Origin: JAEUIA01 sp034440255
Lineage (GTDB): Bacteria; Planctomycetota; UBA1135; GCA-002686595
Assembly (NCBI GenBank): GCA_034440255.1
Contig: JAWXBU010000154.1
Location: 12,408 to 76,407 of the forward strand
Length of the DNA stretch: 64,000 nucleotides
Direction: 5' to 3'
In this document: positions 1 through 7,701 of the stretch, one piece after another
How the letters are laid out: the number at the start of each line of letters is the position of its first letter
How positions within the stretch are numbered: the stretch's first letter is position 1
Notes under the pieces: generated by a model
Seen by the model: only the letters and a program-made list of their open reading frames with translations
The model's database searches: none
Told to the model about the DNA's origin: nothing
Program-made: the position numbers and the translations under genes

Positions 1-1457
1 TGAACGAACGCGTCGTCGCCGCGAACGGTGTCGTAGTCGAGTCCACCGCACGCGAACAAAACACCTGCGTGCTCGACGAGGACGAACTGGGTACGGGGCG
101 TCGGCAGCGTCAGCCGCGCGTCACGCGACCACCGCGACGCCGAGAAATCCCAGCGAAAACCGTTGTTTTGGGAGGCTGCGCGCTCGTCGATCATGCCGAA
201 CCCGCCCAGCGCGATGCCTGACTTCGTGCCGGCGACGACCCAGGTCGAGAGCGATTGACGACGCACCGGCAGCGCGTCGCGAGGCGTCCACGCCAGCGTC
301 GCTAGATCGAGTTCCGCGCACGCATCCTGGAAATCATCTGGTTCGAAATCGTGCTGCTTCAGACTGCGATTGCCGCCGAAGAAGAGCACGCGGTCGCCGT
401 CGACGAGCACACCCATGCGATTGCGCGCAGCGAATGGCGCGTCGATCACGTGCGCCCTCACGACGGTGTTCGAACTGGATTCGACGAAGCGCTCGATGTG
501 TTTCACGCGGCCGTTCGCTCGCATTTCGTCGATGCCGCCGAGGATCCAAGTCGCTCCATTCGAATCGGCGACCATCTGGTGGAAGAAGCGCGGAAACGTC
601 AGCTCACCGACGCGCCTCCAATGCGTCGCGTCCAGATCGAGTCGCCAGATCGACCCATCCTTGCCGCTCGCGAGGACGTGATCGCCGACGGCGCACGCAG
701 CGACGCCGAACGCTTCACCTGGAAACGCCGGTCCATCGCTCCACGCGCCCGACACAGGATCGAAGAACTCCACGAGCGGCGTGATGTCGCCGCCGGAATC
801 CAGGCCTCCGATCGCTACGACGCGCTCGCCCAATCGAGCCGTGGTGAGGGCACGTCGCTTCGAGGGGGCCTTGAACGACTTCCAGGCGGAGTCGCGCGCC
901 GCGAGGTCGAGCACGAGTGCGTCCTCGACGAATCGCGCTTTTTCGCCTGGAAAAAGCGTCCATCCACCGATCACGACGAGGCGCGACCCGACGATCTCGG
1001 CATCGTGCGACGAGCGCGAGGTCGGTATGTCCAAGAGTTTCGTCCACTTACTCGTCAGCGTGTCGAAGCACATGACGTCGGTGACGCTGCGCAACCGCGC
1101 CGGCTCACCGGGGGCATTGTCGGCGATCATGCCTCCGACGCGGACGAGGTCGTGCTGGACTGCAACAAGTGCGGCACCCTGCATCGCAACGCCGCCTTCG
1201 AGACGCTCGACGCGCGCAGTGTCGGCCAACTCGAAGCGCTCGAATACATCCGACTGCCCGGCAGCCGAGTAGTCGTGCGGCTTGCCGAAGTATCCGCCGA
1301 AGACGTACAGACGCGAGTCGACGATGTCGGCGCCGAAGCTCGTGACGCCGCGCGACAATGAACCGATCGGCGCCGCGAGATGCGCGCCTGACTCGTACAA
1401 GCTGTCGTTCGAACCGATGAGGTGAGCGAGGGAAAGTGCGATCGAGAGCATGGTCAT
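1..1457 (-). CDS. Secreted or membrane-anchored kelch-repeat protein (3' end cut by window edge)
   Basis: The minus-strand frame is open from position 1457 to the window edge (about 485 codons) with no stop, so the C-terminus is missing. Kelch-type glycine pairs recur at regular spacing: LYVFGGYFG, LVRVGGM, LVVIGGW, VVAIGGL, WILGGID, VLFFGGN, GIALGGF and LFACGGLDYD. This fits a beta-propeller with at least eight kelch-like blades. The N-terminus (MTMLSIALSLAHLIG) is hydrophobic and could be a signal peptide or anchor. ATG at 1457 is the preferred start; ATG at 1451 and GTG at 1460 are alternatives. Upstream in-frame codons also encode a hydrophobic run, so a longer membrane segment cannot be excluded. 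Kelch propellers usually bind proteins or glycans; the partner here is unknown. Confidence 0.72.
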   Translation of the reverse strand, partial: MTMLSIALSLAHLIGSNDSLYESGAHLAAPIGSLSRGVTSFGADIVDSRLYVFGGYFGKPHDYSAAGQSDVFERFELADTARVERLEGGVAMQGAALVAVQHDLVRVGGMIADNAPGEPARLRSVTDVMCFDTLTSKWTKLLDIPTSRSSHDAEIVGSRLVVIGGWTLFPGEKARFVEDALVLDLAARDSAWKSFKAPSKRRALTTARLGERVVAIGGLDSGGDITPLVEFFDPVSGAWSDGPAFPGEAFGVAACAVGDHVLASGKDGSIWRLDLDATHWRRVGELTFPRFFHQMVADSNGATWILGGIDEMRANGRVKHIERFVESSSNTVVRAHVIDAPFAARNRMGVLVDGDRVLFFGGNRSLKQHDFEPDDFQDACAELDLATLAWTPRDALPVRRQSLSTWVVAGTKSGIALGGFGMIDERAASQNNGFRWDFSASRWSRDARLTLPTPRTQFVLVEHAGVLFACGGLDYDTVRGDDAFV

Positions 1458-1597
1458 CACCGAGGAGACGAGAAACGAAACGAGGATGAAGAGGCCGAGA
1501 TCGCAGTCGGATTTCGCGCCGACAGCTCCGGGTGCGGATTGGAGTGAGTCGTTTCCGCCGCGATCTCGGCCGTACGGTCAGCGCATCGGATGCGCGA

Positions 1598-2656
1598 TCA
1601 AGGAACCCACGTGACTTCGTTGCCGTTCGTGAGGTTGAACGTGGCGCTCGAACAGAAGCTGACGGCGTCGCGATACCACGCTTGGTAGACGACGGTCGTG
1701 CCGGCGGTAGCGACTTGGCCGACCGTCGACAGCGGGGTGCCTGGTGTCGCAGGAAACAGCGAGAATCCCAGCACATTCGTGCTTACGCCGAGTCGCACGA
1801 TGTTTCCCGCGACGCACAGGATTCCATCGCCGAACGCGAATCCCAGCCCGGCACTTTGTGCGGCAGAGCCTTGCAGATAGAGACAAGGCGCGCTCGGCAT
1901 GTGCGCGACGGTGAGTACGAAGGAATCTGCTGCGAGGCTCGGGATGCCCAGCGAGCTCAAACGTCCGCCATTCAACGACACGGAGTTCGCGCAACCGTTC
2001 GTGAGCGCTCCGTTGTTGCCGCACGGGCAAGCTGTGCCCGTTCCGTCGCCGGCGCAGACCGGCGTGCCGGGTGCGCATTGCGTGAGCACGTCGAGCAAGG
2101 CCGCATCGAAACTCATGTTCGGCGCGGATGCCGACCACTCGATACGGAACGAGGTCACGACTTCAGCGACGCTGGACAGATCCCAGCGGAAATACAGCTC
2201 GTCACGTTGCTGTGGCAGCTGAGCGAGCGGCACGAACTCAGTGGGGGCGAGCAGGATGTCCTGACCCTGCAGGTCGACGTAGATCAACGTGAACGTCGCG
2301 ATGCTGCGCGAATTGCCGAGCGTCGCCGTTTGCAACACCACTTGTTGAACGTCGTCCACGCCGCCATCGGCGAGCAAGAACTGTGACGGTGCAGACATGT
2401 GATAGATGTTGCCGGCACCGGCGAGAATGGCTCCGGGCACGGTCTGCGTGATCGTCACTGCGGTATCGGTCGAACCGGCGACGTCCGGGATGTTGGCGCC
2501 GTTGTAGGGCGAGCTGAACACCTCGAAGCCCGCGAACCGCGAGCACGGACCGCCGCGAAACGTGGGCGTGACGGCGGAGGTGAACCCCGCGGAGGCGATG
2601 GGAGAGAACGAGATCGCGACGAACAATGCGGCGATCCAGCAAGATTTCTGATTCAT
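1598..2656 (-). CDS. Secreted protein with planctomycete-type C-terminal 'GDG-ACPCGN' module
   Basis: This 352-residue protein has a clear signal peptide (MNQKSCWIAALFVAISF, ending near ASA at residue 23). The middle region (about 24-195) resembles an extracellular beta-rich domain that I cannot assign. From about residue 198 comes a cysteine-containing module: CAGDGTGTACPCGNNG, then a GNGC-like stretch, FGDGILC, RLGV, YQAWYR and a C-terminal TW.P. The same module ends the 704-residue protein at 15563-17677. No enzymatic motif is visible. The module could be a surface-attachment or sorting domain, or a binding domain. The gene reads away from the kinase gene at 2816, leaving a 159-bp divergent spacer. 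Confidence 0.75.
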   Translation of the reverse strand: MNQKSCWIAALFVAISFSPIASAGFTSAVTPTFRGGPCSRFAGFEVFSSPYNGANIPDVAGSTDTAVTITQTVPGAILAGAGNIYHMSAPSQFLLADGGVDDVQQVVLQTATLGNSRSIATFTLIYVDLQGQDILLAPTEFVPLAQLPQQRDELYFRWDLSSVAEVVTSFRIEWSASAPNMSFDAALLDVLTQCAPGTPVCAGDGTGTACPCGNNGALTNGCANSVSLNGGRLSSLGIPSLAADSFVLTVAHMPSAPCLYLQGSAAQSAGLGFAFGDGILCVAGNIVRLGVSTNVLGFSLFPATPGTPLSTVGQVATAGTTVVYQAWYRDAVSFCSSATFNLTNGNEVTWVP

Positions 2657-2815
2657 GGACTTCGACCGAGCACCCGGATCGAAGCACGGCGCGGTGTGCT
2701 TCGACGGCGAGAACGATGCTCTAATTGAGAATCAGTCTCAACACAAATCGTGGAAATCACGCGGTTTCGTGTCGATATCGGATCCGATGCGGTTCGGACG
2801 TACACTGCGAGGTCC

Positions 2816-5365
2816 ATGTCGACCGCGCACCGCTCGACCTTCACACCCGAAGCCACGGCGGCCTTTGCGGAGATCATCGCCCGTCACGACCGCGGCGATT
2901 CCATCGACTTCGAGCGCGAGTTCGCTATGCACACGGAGGTCGAGCGTGAGCTGCGCGCACTACACGCGAATTGGAAGGCGCTCGACCGACTGCTCGGCGG
3001 ACTGCAAGTCAGTGAGTCAGCGATCGACGATCTCGAGCGCGAACTGAAGCACGTTCGCGCGCCGGTGGATGGCGAGACGCGCGCAGATCTCGAGCGTTTG
3101 TCGTCACCTGATCGAATGCGTCGGCGCTACACGGTTCGCGAACGACTCGCCCGCGGCGGAATGGGAGAGATCTGGCGCGTGTTCGACGCGGACCTGCGTC
3201 GCGATCTCGCGATGAAGTTGATCCGTATGCGCGAAGGCGTCGGTTCGAATACGCCTGACGGGAGAATCCTGCGACGCTTCTTGTTCGAAGCCCGCCTGAC
3301 GGGACGTCTCGATCACCCTGGCATCGTTCCCGTACACGACATCGGAGTCGACTCCGACGGTCGCGTGTATTTCACGATGCCGCTCGTGCGCGGACGATCC
3401 TTGGCAGAGATCCTCGATCTCGCTCGTGACGAAACCTGCGGTTGGACGCTCTCGCGAGTGCTCGAAGTCGTGTTGAAGGTGTGTGACACGCTCGCGTTCG
3501 CACACGCGCAAGGTGTCGTCCATCGCGACTTGAAGCCGGCGAACGTCCTGGTGGGTCGCTTCGGCGAAACGTACGTGATGGATTGGGGATTGGCGCGCGT
3601 CTTGAGCGAGATCGAGGACGCAGATCGAGCAGAAATCGTCGGTACTGCGGCGTACATGTCGCCCGAGCAAGCGAAGGGCAATGCGGATGAAGTCGGGCCG
3701 CGCTCCGACATCTACGCGCTCGGCGCGATTCTGTACGAGCTTCTCGCCGGACGCCGACCGTACGCGTTGGTCGACGAGAGCTCCGGGCGAGCCGCGCTCG
3801 ACGCGGTGCGAGCCGGCCCGCCGCCGAAGCTCGAGGATCTCGCCGTGGCGACGCCCGAACTCGTGGCGATCGCGAAGAAGGCGATGGTGCGGTCACCCGA
3901 CGGTCGCTACGCGAGCATGGAAGCGATGGCGGAGGATCTGCGTGCCTATATGGAGGGCCGCGTCGTTACTGCGCACGAATTCGGACGCTGGCCGGAACTG
4001 CGCAAATGGATTGCGCGTAATCGCGTCCCGACAGCGATCGGTGCGACAGCCTTGATCGCTCTCGCCGGCGTCCTGTCGTGGTGGGGTTACTCGCAAGGTC
4101 GGGACGTCATCGAGATCCAGCGGCTGGGCGACTTGCGCCGCGTCGAAGAACTCGAAGAGCGCGCCGAGAATATGTGGCCGGCGATTCCAGCGCTGCAACC
4201 CGCATTCGAGCAGTGGTTGAGCGAGGCCCACGCTGTCGCGTCGCGCGCGTCAGCTCACGAGAACGAGCTCGCTGCGATGCGTGCCTCTGACGTCGACGTG
4301 TCCGACCAGGACGTCGCTTGGAAGATCGATGCGCTGGCGACGCTCGTCGATCGATTGAGTCGCTTCCGCGATCCGTACCCAGGGCTCGGCACGATCGCGA
4401 GCGTGACGAAGCGTCTGTCGGATGCGCGGCGCATCGCCGACGAGAGTCTCGTCGCGGCCGCCGAGTCATGGCGCGCAATCCTTGCGGACATAGCGAACGA
4501 ACCTACCTATCGGGGGCTCGTGATGACTCCGCAGATCGGGCTCGTTCCGCTCGGCATTGATTCGGTGAGCAGGCTGCACGAGTTCGCGCACGTCGCGAGC
4601 GGGACGGCGCCGACCCGTGATTCGGCTGGAAAACTAGTGCTTTCCGACGCTTCGGCGATCGTCTTGGTACTGGTGCCGGGCGGGAGTTTTCACATGGGCT
4701 CCGTGGGAGCAGTGCCCGGGCAGCCATCCGGTCCGCGCACGGACACGAGCGCCGATGAAGCGGAGATGCCGCTGACCGAGGTGAGGCTGACACCGTTCTT
4801 CGTCGCGAAGTTCGAGACCACCGAAGCCCAGTGGGCGCGCCTGACCATCGTCGAACGCGCCACGTCGTCGAACGTGTTGTTGCCAGCGCGTTCGCTCTCT
4901 TGGACGAGCGCCGAAAGCGCGCTCCGCCACGCCGGTTTGATTCTGCCTACCGAGGCGCAATGGGAGTACGCAGCGCGGGCGGGCACGACATCGCGTTGGT
5001 GGTGCGGGATCGAACCAGGTTCGCTGCGCGGCGCCGCGAACGGTGCGCGGGCCACGTTCGAACTGGAAGACGGCGAAGTGCAGCGCATCGACTCACTGCG
5101 CGCGAATCCGTTCGGGCTCGTGCATGTCCTGGGCAACGTCGGAGAGTGGACGCGCGAACCCTTCGCCGCGTACTCGAATGTGCCCACGAGCCGAGATGGA
5201 ACGCGCATTTCGGCTGAGAACGGACTGCGTTGTGTGCGCGGGGGTGGTTTCAGGAGCCCAGCACAGCGCTTGCGTAGCGCTTCTCGCGAAGCCGTCGCGC
5301 GCGAAAACGTGAGTTTCGATATCGGCGTGCGCGCAGCCCGTGCGATCGACCTGCCTGGTCGGTAG
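2816..5365 (+). CDS. Membrane serine/threonine protein kinase fused to a formylglycine-generating-enzyme-like domain
   Basis: From the ATG at 2816 (GAGG a few bases upstream) the protein is 849 residues; an ORF start at 2750 adds 22 unlikely residues. A Hanks-type kinase domain spans about 104-385: glycine loop ARGGMGEIW, lysine in AMKLI, HRDLKPAN near 235, DWGLAR in place of DFG, and SPEQAKG. One transmembrane helix follows at about 406-425, then a largely helical linker. A sulfatase-modifying-factor/FGE-type domain runs from about 621 (GGSFHMGS) through TEAQWEYAARAGT to VRGGGFRS near the end. The kinase should be cytosolic and the FGE-like domain extracytoplasmic, which suggests a receptor in which the latter is a sensor. 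Catalytic FGE activity is not supported. Confidence 0.88.
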   Translation: MSTAHRSTFTPEATAAFAEIIARHDRGDSIDFEREFAMHTEVERELRALHANWKALDRLLGGLQVSESAIDDLERELKHVRAPVDGETRADLERLSSPDRMRRRYTVRERLARGGMGEIWRVFDADLRRDLAMKLIRMREGVGSNTPDGRILRRFLFEARLTGRLDHPGIVPVHDIGVDSDGRVYFTMPLVRGRSLAEILDLARDETCGWTLSRVLEVVLKVCDTLAFAHAQGVVHRDLKPANVLVGRFGETYVMDWGLARVLSEIEDADRAEIVGTAAYMSPEQAKGNADEVGPRSDIYALGAILYELLAGRRPYALVDESSGRAALDAVRAGPPPKLEDLAVATPELVAIAKKAMVRSPDGRYASMEAMAEDLRAYMEGRVVTAHEFGRWPELRKWIARNRVPTAIGATALIALAGVLSWWGYSQGRDVIEIQRLGDLRRVEELEERAENMWPAIPALQPAFEQWLSEAHAVASRASAHENELAAMRASDVDVSDQDVAWKIDALATLVDRLSRFRDPYPGLGTIASVTKRLSDARRIADESLVAAAESWRAILADIANEPTYRGLVMTPQIGLVPLGIDSVSRLHEFAHVASGTAPTRDSAGKLVLSDASAIVLVLVPGGSFHMGSVGAVPGQPSGPRTDTSADEAEMPLTEVRLTPFFVAKFETTEAQWARLTIVERATSSNVLLPARSLSWTSAESALRHAGLILPTEAQWEYAARAGTTSRWWCGIEPGSLRGAANGARATFELEDGEVQRIDSLRANPFGLVHVLGNVGEWTREPFAAYSNVPTSRDGTRISAENGLRCVRGGGFRSPAQRLRSASREAVARENVSFDIGVRAARAIDLPGR

Positions 5366-5375
5366 GTTCGTCTCC

Positions 5376-6260
5376 ATGATGCGTTGGCTACATTTCGTCT
5401 CGGTCGTCGTCGCGTGTGTGTCGACGATCGCGTGTGTTTCGTCGTCGCGCTCGTCGTCAGCCGGCGGAAACGGATCGGATCGCACCAGAGCGGCCGACGG
5501 AGCGTCGATCGCATTCCGTGTCGCGGGCAACGCTCACGGTGATCCGACCATCGTTTTCGTGCACGGATTCGGCTGCGATTCGACGTTCTTCGATGCTGCG
5601 ATCGCGCATGTGTCCCAGCGCCGACGTGTGCTCGCCATCGACTTGCCTGGCCACGGCGAAGCGGATGCGAAGCGCGTGAACTGGACGATGGAAGCCTTCG
5701 GCGACGACGTCCGTCGCGCGTGCGATGCGATCGGTGCCGAGCACGTGATCCTCGTCGGCCATTCGATGGGTGGACCCGTGATCTTGGAGGCGGCGCGAGA
5801 AATGAGCGGCCGCGTGCTAGCGCTGATTCCCGTCGACACGTTCCACGACGTCGACCGGAAACCAACTCAGGCTCAGATCGAACAACTCGTCGAAACCTGG
5901 CGCGCGGATTTCGCGGGGTCAGCGTCGGGCACGGTGCGAGGTTCGTTCCACCAACCGATCCGCGATCCAAAGTACGTCGACATGGTGATCACCAAGTTGA
6001 CGGCGATGCAGCGCGACGTCGGGCTCGCGTTGCTCGATTCGATGTTCCACTACGATGTCAGTGAAGGGCTCGACAGCACGACGCTCCCGATTCGTTGCAT
6101 CAACTCGGCCGAAGTACCGACGAATCTCGCCGCTGGCCGCAAGTACGCGAAACGATTCGACGTACGCACGATTCCCGAAGTCGGGCACTACTTGATGCTC
6201 GAGGACCCCGAGGCATTCAACGCGTTGCTCGACGCGGCGATCGACGAACTCGCGCGCTGA
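5376..6260 (+). CDS. Alpha/beta-hydrolase lipoprotein
   Basis: This 294-residue protein starts at ATG 5376, just after the kinase stop. An ORF start at 5340 would overlap the kinase and precede the signal sequence, so it is rejected. A lipoprotein signal ends in STIAC (cysteine near residue 21). The hydrolase core shows the oxyanion segment VFVHGFGCDS, the nucleophile elbow VGHSMGG and a late GHYLMLEDP that supplies the catalytic histidine. The middle segment (DLPGHGEAD) is also typical of the fold. The substrate is not identifiable. Its 3' end overlaps the convergent Sel1-repeat gene by 73 bases. The short spacing to the kinase suggests co-transcription. Confidence 0.85.
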   Translation: MMRWLHFVSVVVACVSTIACVSSSRSSSAGGNGSDRTRAADGASIAFRVAGNAHGDPTIVFVHGFGCDSTFFDAAIAHVSQRRRVLAIDLPGHGEADAKRVNWTMEAFGDDVRRACDAIGAEHVILVGHSMGGPVILEAAREMSGRVLALIPVDTFHDVDRKPTQAQIEQLVETWRADFAGSASGTVRGSFHQPIRDPKYVDMVITKLTAMQRDVGLALLDSMFHYDVSEGLDSTTLPIRCINSAEVPTNLAAGRKYAKRFDVRTIPEVGHYLMLEDPEAFNALLDAAIDELAR

Positions 6261-7426
6261 TCTGTACGTGAACGGCGCTCGATTTCGAGCTTCTCACCTG
6301 GCTCTAGCGCGCGCCCGAGCCGTTCGAGGTCCATTCTCGCCGCTTCGAATCCGGAGGCGACGGCAGCGCTGTACCAACGATGCGCCGCGATGCGATCGCG
6401 CTCGACGCCGCGTCCGTGTTCGTACATCAGGGCGAGTTTTGCTTGCGCCGCAGCGTGACCCTGCACAGCGGCGAGTTCGATCCAATGGAGCGCGCTGAAT
6501 TCGCTGACCGCGACACCCGTTCCCTTCAAGTACATGAGCCCCAAGTCGTACTGCGCGGACGACAGACCACGGTTGGCGGCACGCTGCATCCACTGCGCGG
6601 CACTCGCTGCCTCGCGCGGAACGCCGCAGCCCTCGACGTACATCTGAGCGAGCTTCGCTTCCGCGAGGGCGTCTCCTTGCTCGGCCGCGAGTTCGATCCA
6701 CTGCGCGCCTTCCGCAAACGAACCTTGCTCGACCGACATCCATCCGAGGCGAAACTGCGCTTCGGGCAAACCCTGATCGGCCGCGCGTCGAAGCCAGCTC
6801 ATGCCGAGCGATTCGTCCACATCGACTCCGTCGCCGCGAAAGTACATGAGGCTCGTGCGGTATTGCGCCGTCGGCGAGCCGGCATCTGCATCCGCGCGCG
6901 GATCGCGATCGTCGGGCTTCTCCTTCTCGAGAAGGGCGAGCACGCTCCGCGCCTTCTCATGTCCCTGTTCGGCAGCGAGCGTCAGCCACCGGATTGCTTC
7001 AGCGCGGTCCTTCGGAAGTCCGCGCCCGATCAAATGCATGATGCCCAGATTGTGTTGGGCCGGAGCGAAACCTGCGGCGGCTGCGCGCTGGAACCAGCTC
7101 ACCGCCTCATCGTCGGAGCGTAGGACACCTGCGCCTGCATGAAAAAGGAGTCCGAGATTCGTTTGAGCTCCTGCATGACCGCGAGCCGCAGCACGTCGGT
7201 ACCAACGTGCGGCCTCGGACTTGTCCAGCCGCACACCGCGGCCTTCGTCGTACGCGAGTCCGGTGAGGAACTGCGACGCGGCGTCGCCGTCTTCAGCTGA
7301 GTTCGTAGAGTCCGTGACTCGCACGGAGTCGAAGTCCGGGGTCAGCGCGGTCGGCTGCGACACACACGACGCGAGAAGCGACGAAGAAACGAAGAAGAGC
7401 AGTGAGGTGTGCAGGGAGCGGAGCAT
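6188..7426 (-). CDS. Sel1-like repeat lipoprotein
   Basis: This 412-residue protein has a lipoprotein signal (LLFFVSSSLLASC). It is followed by about nine Sel1-type (SLR) repeats of roughly 36 residues, with the pattern A...Y..G.GV..D...A..W...AA..G...A. Examples are GLAYDEGRGVRLDKSEA, GLLFHAGAGVLRSDDEA and ALMYEHGRGVERDRIAA. The repeats form an alpha-solenoid used for protein-protein interactions, often in envelope signalling or assembly; no partner can be named. The C-terminal serine/alanine-rich tail runs into the opposite strand of the hydrolase gene, a 73-base convergent overlap. The gene is divergent from the TonB receptor gene across about 275 bases, in which I see no further gene. Confidence 0.85.
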   Translation of the reverse strand: MLRSLHTSLLFFVSSSLLASCVSQPTALTPDFDSVRVTDSTNSAEDGDAASQFLTGLAYDEGRGVRLDKSEAARWYRRAAARGHAGAQTNLGLLFHAGAGVLRSDDEAVSWFQRAAAAGFAPAQHNLGIMHLIGRGLPKDRAEAIRWLTLAAEQGHEKARSVLALLEKEKPDDRDPRADADAGSPTAQYRTSLMYFRGDGVDVDESLGMSWLRRAADQGLPEAQFRLGWMSVEQGSFAEGAQWIELAAEQGDALAEAKLAQMYVEGCGVPREAASAAQWMQRAANRGLSSAQYDLGLMYLKGTGVAVSEFSALHWIELAAVQGHAAAQAKLALMYEHGRGVERDRIAAHRWYSAAVASGFEAARMDLERLGRALEPGEKLEIERRSRTDQRASSSIAASSNALNASGSSSIK

Positions 7427-7701
7427 TCACCCGCTATCGGAACTGTTCCTATCGAGCTTGAGATCAAGAAAGATTCACGATGGGCCTTTCCTCGCAGTGA
7501 GACCGCGAATCACCGGTGCCTTGGTGAAGATTCGATCAACGCACTGGGCCAAGCAACTCACCGTCGTGCGTTTCGGCGCGGAACGCACAGGGATTGTTCT
7601 TCATCACGATCGACCGGCCGGTTCACGGGATCTTGACGCGAAGAACATACCCTCCGCGCTCTCGCCCACGCGATGCAGAGCTCCGACCAGGACCAGTACA
7701 G

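Noticed and set aside
351..1361. Plus-strand ORF of 336 codons at the left edge
   Set aside because: The opposite strand encodes a kelch-repeat protein with regular GG motifs through the whole region, so this is its shadow.
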